64,000 nt of DNA, taken from Turnera subulata. Lineage: Eukaryota > Streptophyta > Magnoliopsida > Malpighiales > Passifloraceae. The notes under the pieces were generated by a model. The model saw only the letters and a list, made by a program, of their open reading frames with translations. It did no database searches and was not told the DNA's origin. A program made the position numbers and the translations under genes. This document shows positions 1-10,182 of the stretch, piece after piece; positions within the stretch are counted from its first letter, which is position 1, and the number at the start of each line of letters is the position of its first letter. The stretch spans positions 158,376 through 222,375 of the forward strand of contig JAKUCV010007782.1 of assembly GCA_028386065.3 (NCBI GenBank), in the 5' to 3' direction.

Positions 1-489
1 TATATTTTTTTCTGTTTTCTGTTTTTTTTCTTTTTCCCTTTTTTTTCCTCTCTTTTTCCTTTTTCTCTCCTTTTTTTCTTTTTCTCTCCTTTTTCTCTCT
101 TTCTTTTTTTTTTTCCTTCCCTTCCACTCTTCTCTGCTTCTCCACCGGTTCTGCTTTCTTTATATAATGAAAAATTAACTATTCAACATGTGATTACCCA
201 ATAATACAATTCGTCCATATTACGGGCGAGTCCGATCCGGACCAGAAAATAACAGATACCTCCTTAGTTATTTTCCGGTGTGATTTTCCGAGAAATTCCG
301 AAACCCGAAAAATTCCAACTTAGTTCCGAAAAATCCACGGGAAAATCACGAGCGCGGGAGACACTCAGATTCGAAAAACGACTCCCGATTTACCTTGAAT
401 TAATTACCCAAGATTAATTCAACAGTAAATCACGGTAAAACGACTTTTACAGTCCCGGTAAAAATCCTAATTTTTACCCGGGCTGTTAC
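1..489 (-). mobile_element. LTR end of a retrotransposon, continuing off the left edge
   Basis: Read on the minus strand, the block begins at 489 with TGTAACAGCCCGGG, a typical start of a plant Ty3-type LTR. It abruptly replaces LINE coding sequence at 489/490. The first 150 bases are strongly pyrimidine-rich on the plus strand. The other end and the interior lie outside the window, so I cannot tell a solo LTR from the edge of a full element. No protein is visible. Confidence 0.55.
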
Positions 490-653
490 AAAGCTTTAAT
501 CTCAATGCTAGAGTTGCGGAAAAAAACCCTACTCCATGTGAACAAATCAGTCCTACACTGAGCCACACTTCTAACCAACCGGTACATCCTCGACCCTTGA
601 AAGAAACGATTCCATGCTTTAAGAATGACCTCTTCACTTCCCAGGCAATCCAG
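490..653 (-). mobile_element. LINE ORF2 fragment left of the Ty3 insertion
   Basis: The minus-strand frame reads LDCLGSEEVILKAWNRFF and then a segment ending SIEIKAL. This matches the linker between endonuclease and reverse transcriptase in plant L1-type LINEs. It continues the LINE fragment that resumes at 5375: removing 654-5369 and one TCCAG copy joins the two in order and orientation. At 489/490 it is cut again by an LTR, so the reverse transcriptase must lie off the left edge if it survives. Confidence 0.7.
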
Positions 654-1627
654 TGATGCAAATAAAGGCAAGCTTAGACAATTGAAGAATGATGCACGCA
701 AAGGTTACATTGGAAACGACAGTGGCGACAAGCATGGAGCTTGGATGTATGACAACAAGCTCAAAGTTCATCATTATAAGCTCACTTTCGAAATCATATC
801 CAAGAAGAGTACTCACAAGAAATTCAAGAAGAGATGGAAATCAAGCTTGGAGAGGAGCATACGGAGAGGCCTACTTTATCGGAGTCAAGCTTAGGCTGAA
901 ATTAATTTTGGTTAATTATTTAATTAATCAAATTAATTAATTAATTAAAGCAGCCCGTTAATTTGGTCGACTAATGCATGCACAACCATTAGTTTTGGAC
1001 ATTGGTCGACATGTGCAGCCCATTAACAATTGGATCGGTTTTGAACTTTTATTCTATTATGTCCATTAGGTAACTTAGGACACATTACTTTTATGTCGGT
1101 TGATTTGGGTGGGTGTCCACTATATTATTTAGCCGACTTGGGCTTAGGGGCTTTGGATTATTTATATATTTTATTTAGCAAGTCAAATATGAAATTGGAT
1201 TTGCAAAACCAATTTAGTTTGAGAACTAGTTGTTTGGTCGGCAAAGTTAAATTTTTTTTGGCCGACTTAGGGTTCTTTTGGAGCTCTATAAATAGGCTCT
1301 CTAGGGTTATTTGTCAAACACACATTATTCTTGCTAATTTGATAATAAAGTTTGAGGTTTTCATTACCTTGGTTATTTGCAAGTAGAATTGATTTCTTCT
1401 TATTTATTTGGGGGATTGTGTTTACTTATCAAGTAATTGATTTGCTTGTGGCGTTTACAAGATTCCTGGCTTTTATTACTCTATTGTTGCTTAACAACTT
1501 TGTTTTGTTTTGAGGTGATAGAGGTATTGGCTGAAACCCTAATTTGGTTGAATTGGTTGCTGATCTTGGAGACTTTGATTGATTTGGAGGTGCTATCTAG
1601 CTTTGTTCTGATAGTGTTGCCGTATCA
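654..1627 (+). repeat. 5' LTR of the Ty3 element
   Basis: 974 bp, aligned without gaps to 4396-5369 with scattered substitutions. It carries short terminal inverted ends TGAT and ATCA. Short ORFs within it are not genes; the frame at 625-894 is the LTR counterpart of the end of the internal ORF. Confidence 0.92.
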
Positions 1628-1856
1628 TCTTGGTAGCGGAGCCTAGGTATCAATTTCAACTACGTATACTCTATTGTTGCTTAACAACTTTGTTTTGTTT
1701 TGAGGTGATAGAGGTATTGGCTGAAACCCTAATTTGGTTGAATTGGTTGCTGATCTTGGAGACTTTGATTGATTTGGAGGTGCTATCTAGCTTTGTTCTG
1801 ATAGTGTTGCCGTATCATCTTGGTAGCGGAGCCTAGGTATCAATTTCAACTACGTA
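1477..1856 (+). repeat. Perfect 190-bp tandem duplication across the LTR end and primer-binding site
   Basis: Bases 1477-1666 and 1667-1856 are identical by eye. Each unit contains the last 151 bp of the LTR, the primer-binding-like site and a short leader. The right LTR has only a single copy of the shared LTR part, so the duplication arose in the left junction after or during insertion. Confidence 0.93.
1631..1643 (+). other. Primer-binding-like site of the Ty3 element
   Basis: TGGTAGCGGAGCC begins three bases after the LTR end. It resembles the plant initiator-Met tRNA complement (TGGTATCAGAGCC) but differs in the middle. An identical second copy lies at 1821-1833 because of the tandem duplication. 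Confidence 0.6.
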
Positions 1857-2641
1857 TCCCTTTATTTTCTGCAATTTAGTTAATTGTTCTTGAGTTTCTT
1901 TTCTGTTGCCGAAATATAAAAAAAAAAAAAAAAGATTTTCGTTTTTTTTTCTTTTATTACTGTTCTAGTCGATTTCAATTACCATAATATATATAAAAAA
2001 AAAAGTTGCTGCGATTTCTGTTGTGAAGTCGATTTAGTGAAGAAGTTGAATTTCTTGGTTGATTGTTTTTTTCTATTGATTGTTGGAATCGATTTGGTGG
2101 CAGCAATTAGTTAAAAAAAAAAGGTGAAATCGACTTGGTGATTGAAGGATTTCGGCAAGTATTGATTTGAATTGCAGGAATTTGCTTGATTGGGATACTT
2201 TCCGCGGGTTATTAGGGTATCTAGTTGGGTAACTTTCTTTGATTCTACTTATTTGTTGTGTTTTTCTTTCAGCTTTTTCTAATTGAGCAATCTTTGTTTC
2301 ATATTGTTCGATTACTATAATATTCATCACATACAAGTTTCTTGTTCTTTGTGTGTGACTATCTTTTCTTTCCGGAGTTAATTTTGCCTCTAGAGTTGAA
2401 TTGTCTATTTTCTTGATAGGAGATATTTGAATCTTTCTTGAAGTGTTGCATGTTTGTTTATTATTTGATAAGATTTACTGATCCCAAAGAATAAACAAAC
2501 TGAGAATTTAAGAGAGGTAAAAGGCGTGTGTTATATATATTGCCATTCAGTGTAAACACGAGAGAACACAAAAGGAGTGTAAACACATGAGGGAGTGGTG
2601 AGGAATTATTTTCTACTAACTCTTTCTTGCAGGTTAACATC

Positions 2642-3499
2642 ATGGAATATTCAAGATACGATAGAAGAGCCTATGGAGGTCGATATGTTGATCGAACTGA
2701 TATGTATACTAGAGACATCAAGATGAAGATTCTCTTTTTTCAAGGCAAAAATGATCCAGAAGCTTATTTGAAGTGGGAGAAAAGAGTGGAGATGATATTT
2801 GATTGCCATAGCTACACTGAGGCAAAGAAGGTAAAATCGGTGGTTGATGAGTTCACTGACTATGCTTTGGTTTGGTGGAACAACTTTATGTTGGACAGGA
2901 GGTATAATTGTGAGGGTCATGTTGAAACTTGGACTGAGATGAAGAAAATTATGAGGAAGAGATTTGTTCATGCATATTACCATAGGGAGCTGCATCAAGA
3001 GCACCAGACATTGCGCCAAGATTCTAAGAGCATTGAAAAGTATTATAATGATGATTGGCATAGAGAGACTTCGACTAATAGTGCAATGAGGACGCAAAAA
3101 GCTAGGAACCCGAATCCCGTGCATTTTGACTATGGAAAAGTACCTAAGGAAGAATTTCCTGATCCTAGGCGTGTGCTGAATGCTCAAGTCAAGGAAGATG
3201 GTGTTGGTCAAAGGGCGAATATCTACCAAACAAGATGCTTGGTGAATGACAAAGCATGTAGCTTGACTATTGATAGAGGAAGCTGCACCAATATGGTTAA
3301 TTCAATGCTAGTGGATCGCATGGGATTGGCATGGCAAAAACATCCTAAACCTTACAAGCTACAAAGGAAGAATGACATGGGAGAACTCGAGGTAACAAAA
3401 CAAGTTCTTGTTTCCTTTTCCATTGGCAGGTATTTTGACCAAGTATTGAGTGATGTTGTGCCTATGGATGCGTGTCTTCTATTGTTTGGTAAACCCTAG
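2642..3499 (+). CDS. Ty3-type gag and protease-like ORF
   Basis: Residues about 25-130 form a retrotransposon gag domain (YLKWEKRVEMIF, then a WWNN block and RKRFV). After a shortened linker lacking a recognisable zinc knuckle comes a retropepsin-like part (LTIDRGSCTNMV), where the usual D-S/T-G triad appears as DRG. I chose the ATG at 2642, just after a tentative splice-acceptor-like TTGCAGG. The frame ends at an amber codon (3497-3499), and the same frame continues open beyond it. In relatives this place reads GRPW, so the stop looks like a Trp-to-amber change. The protein is probably non-functional as a protease. Confidence 0.7.
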   Translation: MEYSRYDRRAYGGRYVDRTDMYTRDIKMKILFFQGKNDPEAYLKWEKRVEMIFDCHSYTEAKKVKSVVDEFTDYALVWWNNFMLDRRYNCEGHVETWTEMKKIMRKRFVHAYYHRELHQEHQTLRQDSKSIEKYYNDDWHRETSTNSAMRTQKARNPNPVHFDYGKVPKEEFPDPRRVLNAQVKEDGVGQRANIYQTRCLVNDKACSLTIDRGSCTNMVNSMLVDRMGLAWQKHPKPYKLQRKNDMGELEVTKQVLVSFSIGRYFDQVLSDVVPMDACLLLFGKP

Positions 3500-3514
3500 C
3501 ATTATGATAGGGGA

Positions 3515-4636
3515 GTGGTTCATGATGAAAATAAGAATAGGTACTTATTCACCATGGGAGATAGAAAGGTTATACTTGCACCATTGCCTCCAAACGAAAT
3601 TTATGAAGATCAAATGCATGTGAAGCGAAGTGTGGAGGTATGGAAAAAGGAGAAAGAGGCCGATTCTTGTAACACTAGTGAGAAAGAGAGGAAGGCTGAG
3701 AGCCTTGCAAAAGGTGAGCTAGAGAGGAAGGCTGAGAGCCTTGCAAAAGGAGAGGAGAGTTCAAAAGAAAATAAAAGAGAAGAAAAGGAAGAGGAAGTTG
3801 AGAGTGAGAGAAGAAAAGAAGCCTCAAAAGAAATTGTGTTAAAATGCTCAAATGAGAGAGAAGTGAGGGTTGAATATGAGAGGAAAAAGAGTTTGTTTGT
3901 ACTTTTGTACAAGGAAGCTTGGTTTAAATCTAACCTTAATCCTTGTCTTTCTAGATGTGATGTGTTTCTTTTGCAGGTTCCTAGGGATGCTTGTCCTGAA
4001 AGATTGCCGGCCCCAGTGGAAGATAGATCTATACATGGGGCGCCGATTACAATCAAAGGGGAGCATCAGGTTTTAAGTTCCTTTTCTATGATTTTAATGC
4101 GTAAATTGGATAATGTGATGAGTAATTTAAATGCTTATTTTATTGATTATCATCCACATAAATTACTTGTTGTGCATACTTTTGAGTTATTTGTTAGGAA
4201 GGAACAAAAGAATTCTAGGAGTATGTTGCTTGATCCGGGAGGAGAAGCAAAGCGTGTTAAGCTTGATCATCCGCGCATAATGCTAGGTTCGCAAGGTGAG
4301 TATTGTGTTCATGCTACTTTCGATATTGCTGAATTTCCTCCAATTGATTTTCTAGGTACTGATTCGAGGGCGAATCGCTTTGAGGAGGGAGGGAATGATG
4401 CAAATAGAGGCAAGCTTAGACAATTGAAGAATGATGCACGCAAAGGTTACATTGGAAACGACAGTGGCAACAAGCACGGAGCTTGGATGTATGACAACAA
4501 GCTCAAAGTTCATCATTACAAGCTCACTTTCGCAATCATATCCAAGAATCATACTCACAAGAAATTCAAGAAGAGATGGAAATCAAGCTTGGAGAGGAGC
4601 ATACGGAGAGGCCTACCTTATCGGAGTCAAGCTTAG
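3515..4636 (+). pseudogene. Continuation of the Ty3 ORF, without pol domains
   Basis: This is in the same frame as the gag-protease ORF and separated from it only by the amber codon and five further codons. It starts with the short segment that follows protease in Ty3 polyproteins (KNRYLF, then APLPPNEIYEDQ). A Lys/Glu-rich stretch follows, with a duplicated KAESLAKGE motif. The reverse transcriptase, RNase H and integrase region expected here is missing. The last 80 codons run into the right LTR, so the end is not a natural C-terminus. Confidence 0.6.
4382..4395 (+). other. Polypurine tract of the Ty3 element
   Basis: GAGGAGGGAGGGAA lies directly against the start of the right LTR, the expected place for plus-strand priming. 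Confidence 0.85.
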
Positions 4637-5369
4637 GCTGAAATTAATTTTGGTTAATTATTTAATTAATCAAATTAATTAATTAATTAAAGCAGCCCGT
4701 TAATTTGGTCGACTAATGCATGCACAACCATTAGTTTTGGACATTGGTCGACATGTGCAGCCCATTAAGAATTGGATCGGTTTTGAACTTTTATTATATT
4801 ATGTCCATTAGGTAACTTAGGACACATTACTTTTATGTCGGTTGATTTGGGTGGGTGTCCACTATATTATTTAGCCGACTTGGGCCTAGGGGCTTTGGAT
4901 TATTTATATATTTTATTTAGCAAGTCCAATATGAAATTGGATTTGCAAAACCAATTTAGTTTGGGAATTAGTTGTTTGGTCAGCAAAGTCAAATTGTTTT
5001 TGGCCGACTTAGGGTTCTTTTGGAGCTCTATAATTAGGCTCTCTAGGGTTATTTGTCAAACACACATTATTCTTGCTATTTTGATAATAAAGTTTGAGGT
5101 TTTCATTATCTTGGTTATTTGCAAGTAGAATTGATTTCTTCTTATTTATTTGAGGGATTGTGTTTACTTATCAAGTAATTGATTTGCTTGTGGCGTTTAC
5201 AAGAATTCTAGCTTTTATTACTTTATTGTTGCTTAACAACTTTGTTTTGTTTTGAGGTGATAGAGGTATTGGCTGAAACCCTAATTTGGTTGAATTGGTT
5301 GCTGATCTTGGAGACTTTGATTGATTTGGAGGTGCTATCTAGCTTTGTATTGATATTGTTGCCGTATCA
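4396..5369 (+). repeat. 3' LTR of the Ty3 element
   Basis: 974 bp, equal in length to the left LTR, ending GTATCA and followed by the TCCAG target duplication. It carries a single copy of the segment that is duplicated on the left. Confidence 0.92.
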
Positions 5370-5527
5370 TCCAGCCACCGCAAGTCAAGCCTAAAGGGCA
5401 CTCTGTTCCTCACAAATAATCTTTGTAGATGCAGAATAACAGGACAATGTTCTGAACCAACTGGGATATCATGGATCACCTGATAATTTGGAAAAAAAGT
5501 GACCCATTGCTCAGTCAAGCCTCTCCC

Positions 5528-6106
5528 TTACTTCATCATCACCAATCCTGTGGTTAGACCATGTAAAAGGTTGCCCTTTAAATCCCAAATCCAACAAACA
5601 ATTCCTATCCAAAAATCCACAAAAGCTTCCAAGCCATATCGGTTCGTCGGTCGCTTTCCACTCTTCTCATTAGGATCCGAGACCGAGTTAAAATCACCCA
5701 TCAAAAGCCAGGCCTTCTGGTTTCCTGACCTAAGTGTGGATAGGTCCCTCCATATTTCCAGCCTTCTCCTCCTATCCGGAGCTCCATATACAAAGGTAAC
5801 GTACCAAGGACTAGAACCATCACTCCTTGAGAAGCGAGCATCAATAAAAGAAGGTGAAGAAGCTACAATTGAAACCTCCCAATCATTCGTCCACCACAAT
5901 GCTAATCCCCCAGCACTCTCATTCACATCAACATACACCATATTAGGAAATCTTAATCTTCTTTTGACTCTATCAACTCTGCTGCGTCTATTCTTTGTTT
6001 TCATAAAAAACACAACAGAGGGGCGATAGAAATTTATTAAGCCTCGAAGGGCTTTAACTGTCAGGGACCGCCCGATTCCCCGATAGTTCCAGGCGATGAG
6101 AGTCAT
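5528..6106 (-). pseudogene. LINE ORF2 endonuclease domain, frameshifted
   Basis: Starts MTLIAWNYRGIG, the usual opening of plant LINE apurinic-type endonucleases, and keeps GDFNSV and FVYGAP motifs. Its start overlaps the ORF1 stop as ATGA. Near codon 170 the frame shifts: the next conserved block, GFKGQPFTW, is in another frame, so the 5528 stop is not the natural end. Together with the Ty3 and LTR insertions this makes ORF2 dead. Confidence 0.85.
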
Positions 6107-7446
6107 GGCGCCTGTGGTGGCAGTTTCCGGCCAGCCATCGTAGCCCCTTCTCGGACAGAGGTAAGCTCCAATTCACTACCCAGCTCAGAACTGCCCTGTG
6201 ACTGAGAACCCAAACTTAATCCATCAGCCAATCTCTGATCAAGTTCCTCAATTCTCACCCCCATAGGCCGTCTGCTATGACCCTGCTTTTTCACAATAAT
6301 CCTCCTCCTTTGCTTAGGGTCTCTGAAAAGCTGCCACAAATCCCTAAGCTCTTGCAGTAAAAGGTCAGGAGCCGCAGACGAATCCTCTTCCGGGTCTTTG
6401 AACTCAGTAGTTAGAATGTCCCATGACCCAGCATTCTTCTCATAAACCAAAGCGGATCCTCTAATATAATGGAACTTCGCCCGTTTTGGATAGTGGTTAT
6501 GGGCAGAGAAGACAAAAGGAGTTGACAGCCCTTGAAAAGGCCTCTTATTTGTAACATCAGCATAGGGATTCACAACACCTGACTGTGCCCTATCAGAAAG
6601 AAGGTTAGGTACCTCGTCTCGAAACTTGGGGACATCCTGACTTAAGCAACTGCTATTGGGCTTAGCACTAGACCCCACGGACTGAATGAGACCTTTATGA
6701 TGCGGGGAAATAATAACCTCACTGGGCTTAGCAATAGAGAGATCACTAGGGCCCAAATTCGCATCCAAAACAGCAGACGGCCCAGCTGCTCGGTCACTAT
6801 TCTGAGTGGCATTGAGGGGAATTTCCCCAGAAATAGAGCAACTAGAGCGTTCTTGAATGGGTGAGAGATTCCCTGCATTGAGCTTTGCACCATCCATTAA
6901 TGCTCCATTACCTTTCCCCTGGGCCTGGTCTTCACGCTCACCCCGCGCGTGAAAATCACTTCCTCTCCTCCAAATTCCCAGATTAATCCTCCTCTTAGTC
7001 TTTGCCATACTCCGCCGTGCTTCCGATGAGATTTCTGCCTGAAGAAAAGGCCCGTATGATCCCTTAGCTGGGAGAGTGTCTGGATCAGCATCACAAGCTC
7101 TAGTCGAATGGTCAAATCGACCACAATCATAGCAGAAATCTGGTAATCGTTCATAGTAGAACTTGATATAGACCTCCTTCCCATCATGCCGAGGCCACAC
7201 ACAAGCAGTTGGCAGTGGTTTATTAACTTTCATCACCATTTTCATACGGAAGAAGGGATCCAGACACCACTCTTCATCATCATTGGACCCAAAATCAAGC
7301 TCCAAAACCTCCACAAAAATCCTCCCAATCTCCATGGCATTAATTCTGGTCTGCAGATTTAACGGCAATCCCCAAACAGGTACCCAGAAGGTGGAGGTAT
7401 TAAAATCAATCTCCTCGAATAAGAGATTCGGAGGCCATTCATGCAT
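6103..7446 (-). CDS. LINE ORF1-like protein with CCHC zinc knuckle
   Basis: The 447-codon open frame begins in the C-terminal part of a DUF4283-like region (PPNLLFEEIDF, FWVPVWGLPL). It has one zinc knuckle of the CX2CX4HX4C type (CYDCGRFDHSTRAC, about residues 109-122), followed by a low-complexity tail. The initiator is uncertain: LINE-like codons precede the first ATG but end at a stop. ORF1 proteins bind element RNA. It is a transposon gene, not a host gene, and probably not mobile because ORF2 is destroyed. Confidence 0.75.
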   Translation of the reverse strand: MHEWPPNLLFEEIDFNTSTFWVPVWGLPLNLQTRINAMEIGRIFVEVLELDFGSNDDEEWCLDPFFRMKMVMKVNKPLPTACVWPRHDGKEVYIKFYYERLPDFCYDCGRFDHSTRACDADPDTLPAKGSYGPFLQAEISSEARRSMAKTKRRINLGIWRRGSDFHARGEREDQAQGKGNGALMDGAKLNAGNLSPIQERSSCSISGEIPLNATQNSDRAAGPSAVLDANLGPSDLSIAKPSEVIISPHHKGLIQSVGSSAKPNSSCLSQDVPKFRDEVPNLLSDRAQSGVVNPYADVTNKRPFQGLSTPFVFSAHNHYPKRAKFHYIRGSALVYEKNAGSWDILTTEFKDPEEDSSAAPDLLLQELRDLWQLFRDPKQRRRIIVKKQGHSRRPMGVRIEELDQRLADGLSLGSQSQGSSELGSELELTSVREGATMAGRKLPPQAP

Positions 7447-7470
7447 AAGTTGTAGACTTGCACCTTGTCA

Positions 7471-7910
7471 TATATCATGCCCACGCAATTGGCATCTTTC
7501 ACAAAATAATATCCACCATGTTGGCCTTTTTTTTTTCACAACATAGGTATATGCAGCCTTTGTTACCATTTTTTTTTTTCACACTCTCACGTCCCTCAAG
7601 AAATAAGCTCCGCTACCACTGTTGGATAACACCAAAGCAAGCATATCTTTTCAATGCATATACTTCATAAACACCTGTTACACAGGTTGCATTGTGGCCA
7701 CCCTGAGCCACATCCTCTGATACCCTTTTGATTCCAGCAGTTACAACAACCTTAAAATAAACAGTACATATATATAGACATCCTAACAATAACTACCAAT
7801 AACTTCTATCAACCTTATCACAAATACAAATCTAACTACATTTAGCAGTTACCTAAACAACAAATCAAAATCATTATTTTCAATAGGCAGACTCGGTCTA
7901 ACCCTTGCCA
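7471..7910. other. Spacer without recognised gene
   Basis: AT-rich with two short poly-T runs (about 7527 and 7570). I see no conserved reading frame. It separates the 5' end of the inverted LINE from a plus-strand LINE tail. Confidence 0.5.
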
Positions 7911-8203
7911 AGAGCCCTTTCTACGAGAGATTTTCTTGCTTTTGGATCAGGATTGGTGTGTGGCTCTCAGTCATACATATAGCTAGGGAGGGCAACAAGG
8001 TTGCTGATAGCCTTGCTGTGCAAGCATCCATCTCTTCGGTTAATTTTGTTCTTTATATTTCTGTTCCTTCGTTTTGTATAGAAGTTTTTCTGGCGGACGT
8101 TATGGGGTGTTTATACACAGATACACCCGTGCCTGTATTCCTGCTTTGAGTTGATTTCAGTCATTGGGCGTTAAGCCCCCATTACTACCAAGAAAAAAAA
8201 TAA
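7911..8203 (+). mobile_element. 3' tail of a second LINE (RNase H end and A-run)
   Basis: The plus strand reads HIAREGNKVADSLA, the conserved end of the RNase H domain in plant LINE ORF2, preceded in another frame by DWCVALSH. It is therefore frameshifted. A short 3' tail ending in an A-rich run near 8192-8203 follows. It is a 5'-truncated, degenerate LINE copy in the opposite orientation to the LINE at 5375-7470. Confidence 0.7.
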
Positions 8204-9531
8204 TTTATAGGATTAGAAGAAACTTAATAAGAATTTTAATACCTCAAGCATTACTCGATCAATATATAAATTACTGCATACACACCAACGACACCTATCT
8301 AGACAAGCATACATTTCACACAGCTAAGGGTAAAAAATCCTGTAATGGGGTGTAATCCTGTTGATTCCAGCTTTCCCTTCATATTGTCACAGGATTGATA
8401 AACAGTGAAGTGACACAACTTTTCATCACTTTCCCTACGTGGGTGTATTCATCTCCTTCTTTGTACAGAAGATCCATTACACGAGTGAAATTAAGCACCC
8501 TCGTAAGAAGAGGCATAGGTATATTGTTATAGTTTGCAAGCCACTCATTGTTTATATCCTTCCATGCATCTTCAATCTGCCTCTTGAGGGCATCACATGC
8601 TTCTGCCTTTGTTACCCCATATTGCTTCATGTAACACTCCACGCTAGAGGCTGCATGTCCTCTCTTTTGCTCAAACTGTATAAGAACGATTTGTATTCGC
8701 CAAAAATGAAGTAACAAATTTTAAACCAAAAATTCATAACAAGTAGTAAAAGGGTATGATGGGGTACCTCGTGGCCAGCAATATCATCCATGAGCCTGCA
8801 AACAGTCGAAGAAGCTTTGATAATTTTTGGATGGTTGGCGACCCAATCCAAGGCATCCTCAGTTACAATATCTCCCATGGCAAGAAATGATGTGGCTACA
8901 AGCATAAAGTACCCACAGGTCAGCAGTGCGATTCCCAAGTACTCTTCCATTGTTGGAGTATAATCTTTGTTTAACCATTCGGTTTCCTTCAAGTAGACGC
9001 GGACTAATTTCTTCATCTGCCAATTAATGATAATAAATCAAATTTGACTTTCAGAGAAATAGAGCTCATTTAACAATTTTTTACAGAGAATATAATAGTT
9101 AATTAAAAGACGTACTTCTTCTTTTGAATAGTGAACTAGGTAAGATCTCCCATGCTTCTCCAAGTCCCTCTCAATTTCTTCATATATATCTAAGAGAGTT
9201 CTATAGCACAGTTTCATGTATTCTGGGAGCATATCCATGGATTCAATACCCCACCTGAAAGAAATTAAGAACAAGAAGATTTAATTTGCAGCCTTATTTT
9301 TTTTTTATGCTAATTTGCAGCCTTATAGAAGCATTAACTTGGAAAATGAATTGGAGAATTTTGGTTGTTTAAACCTCTCAATGGCCACGGTAAAAACTGG
9401 TAGTTCTTTGGGGGTTCCATATGCATCGTATATGTCGTCTATAATGGACGCTATATTAATAACTTTGCATAATATCTTTCTGGCCAACGAGTAGTGTGGC
9501 TCAAAGAACACCCCCACCATCCAAACGTAAG

Positions 9532-9731
9532 TGTGGGAATAATATTAAACTAAGTTAATATATTTAATTAATATAATATTGAGTTGTGGTAGGAGTCCTA
9601 AATCTAAAAGGACTAGGTTTTATGATATTTGTGGTACACTATATAAAGGGGCTTACCCTAGTGTTTTATTGTGTGGTTTTGACAAATAAAATAAAGTGTG
9701 TTGTGCTGCGCATATTCTCTCCCTGCTAACA
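9532..9731 (+). repeat. 5' LTR of the copia element
   Basis: 200 bp, TGTGGGAATA...GCTAACA. It contains a TATATAAAGG box at about 9642, the likely start of element transcription. Confidence 0.95.
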
Positions 9732-9733
9732 AG

Positions 9734-9745
9734 TGGTAGCGGAGC
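9734..9745 (+). other. Primer-binding-like site of the copia element
   Basis: TGGTAGCGGAGC lies two bases after the LTR. It is the same 12 bases found in the Ty3 element at 1631 and differs from the common initiator-Met form TGGTATCAGAGC. Confidence 0.6.
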
Positions 9746-10182
9746 TAGAAAGAATTTGCATTAAAAAAAAACAAAACAAAAGGGAAAATCGATTTCAGGG
9801 TAATCGATTTCGTCGCAGAAAGAGTATTGTTTTGTTTGTGAGCCATCACAATTCACAGGTGGAGTGGCGACGTGTTGAGGAATTGCTTTTGTCAGTCACT
9901 ACAAGACAAAACAAAAATCGATTGGAAAATCGATTGTGGTTGCTTTTGTCACTATTAACAATCGATTTTGAGGTGCAGTTGTCGCTTTGGTCACGAACTC
10001 CACCACAGCAACAATTATTTTTTTTTGGCAAAGACGACAAGTCATCGCTTGATTTTTGGCAAAATCGATAGCAGGCAAAAACGATAACAGGTGCGCGGCT
10101 TTAACTGCAAGATTGAGTCGTGATATTTCTTTGCTGGTTGGCTTGTATTTGGGCTGGTGTAGGTGATATCAATTGATTTATC

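Larger units (their letters stand above)
654..5369 (+). mobile_element. Complete non-autonomous Ty3-type LTR retrotransposon (gag-protease only)
   Basis: Two 974-bp direct repeats (654-1627 and 4396-5369) start TGATG and end ATCA. They are flanked by the 5-bp target duplication TCCAG (649-653 and 5370-5374). A primer-binding-like site follows the left LTR, and a polypurine run (4382-4395) abuts the right one. The interior encodes a Ty3-type gag and an aspartic-protease-like segment but no reverse transcriptase, RNase H or integrase, so the element would depend on proteins supplied by a relative. By eye the LTRs differ at about 29 sites (around 3 percent) without length change, so it is clearly older than the copia element further right. 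It sits inside a minus-strand LINE ORF2. Confidence 0.92.
5375..7470 (-). mobile_element. LINE (L1-type) 5' portion, inverted and interrupted
   Basis: On the minus strand it contains ORF1 (nucleic-acid-binding, CCHC knuckle) and then ORF2 (endonuclease), in the standard L1 order. The ORF2 reading continues to 5375, with GFKGQPFTW and GSEHCPVIL motifs in a shifted frame, and resumes at 653 beyond the Ty3 insertion. Upstream of the ORF1 ATG the frame stays LINE-like for a few codons and then meets a stop, so the 5' end is truncated or degenerate. Confidence 0.85.

Noticed and set aside
625..894. Open frame of 89 codons
   Set aside because: It lies in the left LTR of the Ty3 element and repeats the end of the internal ORF.
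1437..1836. Two near-identical 68-69 codon frames
   Set aside because: They are the 190-bp tandem duplication within the LTR junction, with no protein family.
5499..6029. 176-codon plus-strand frame
   Set aside because: Antisense shadow of the LINE endonuclease.
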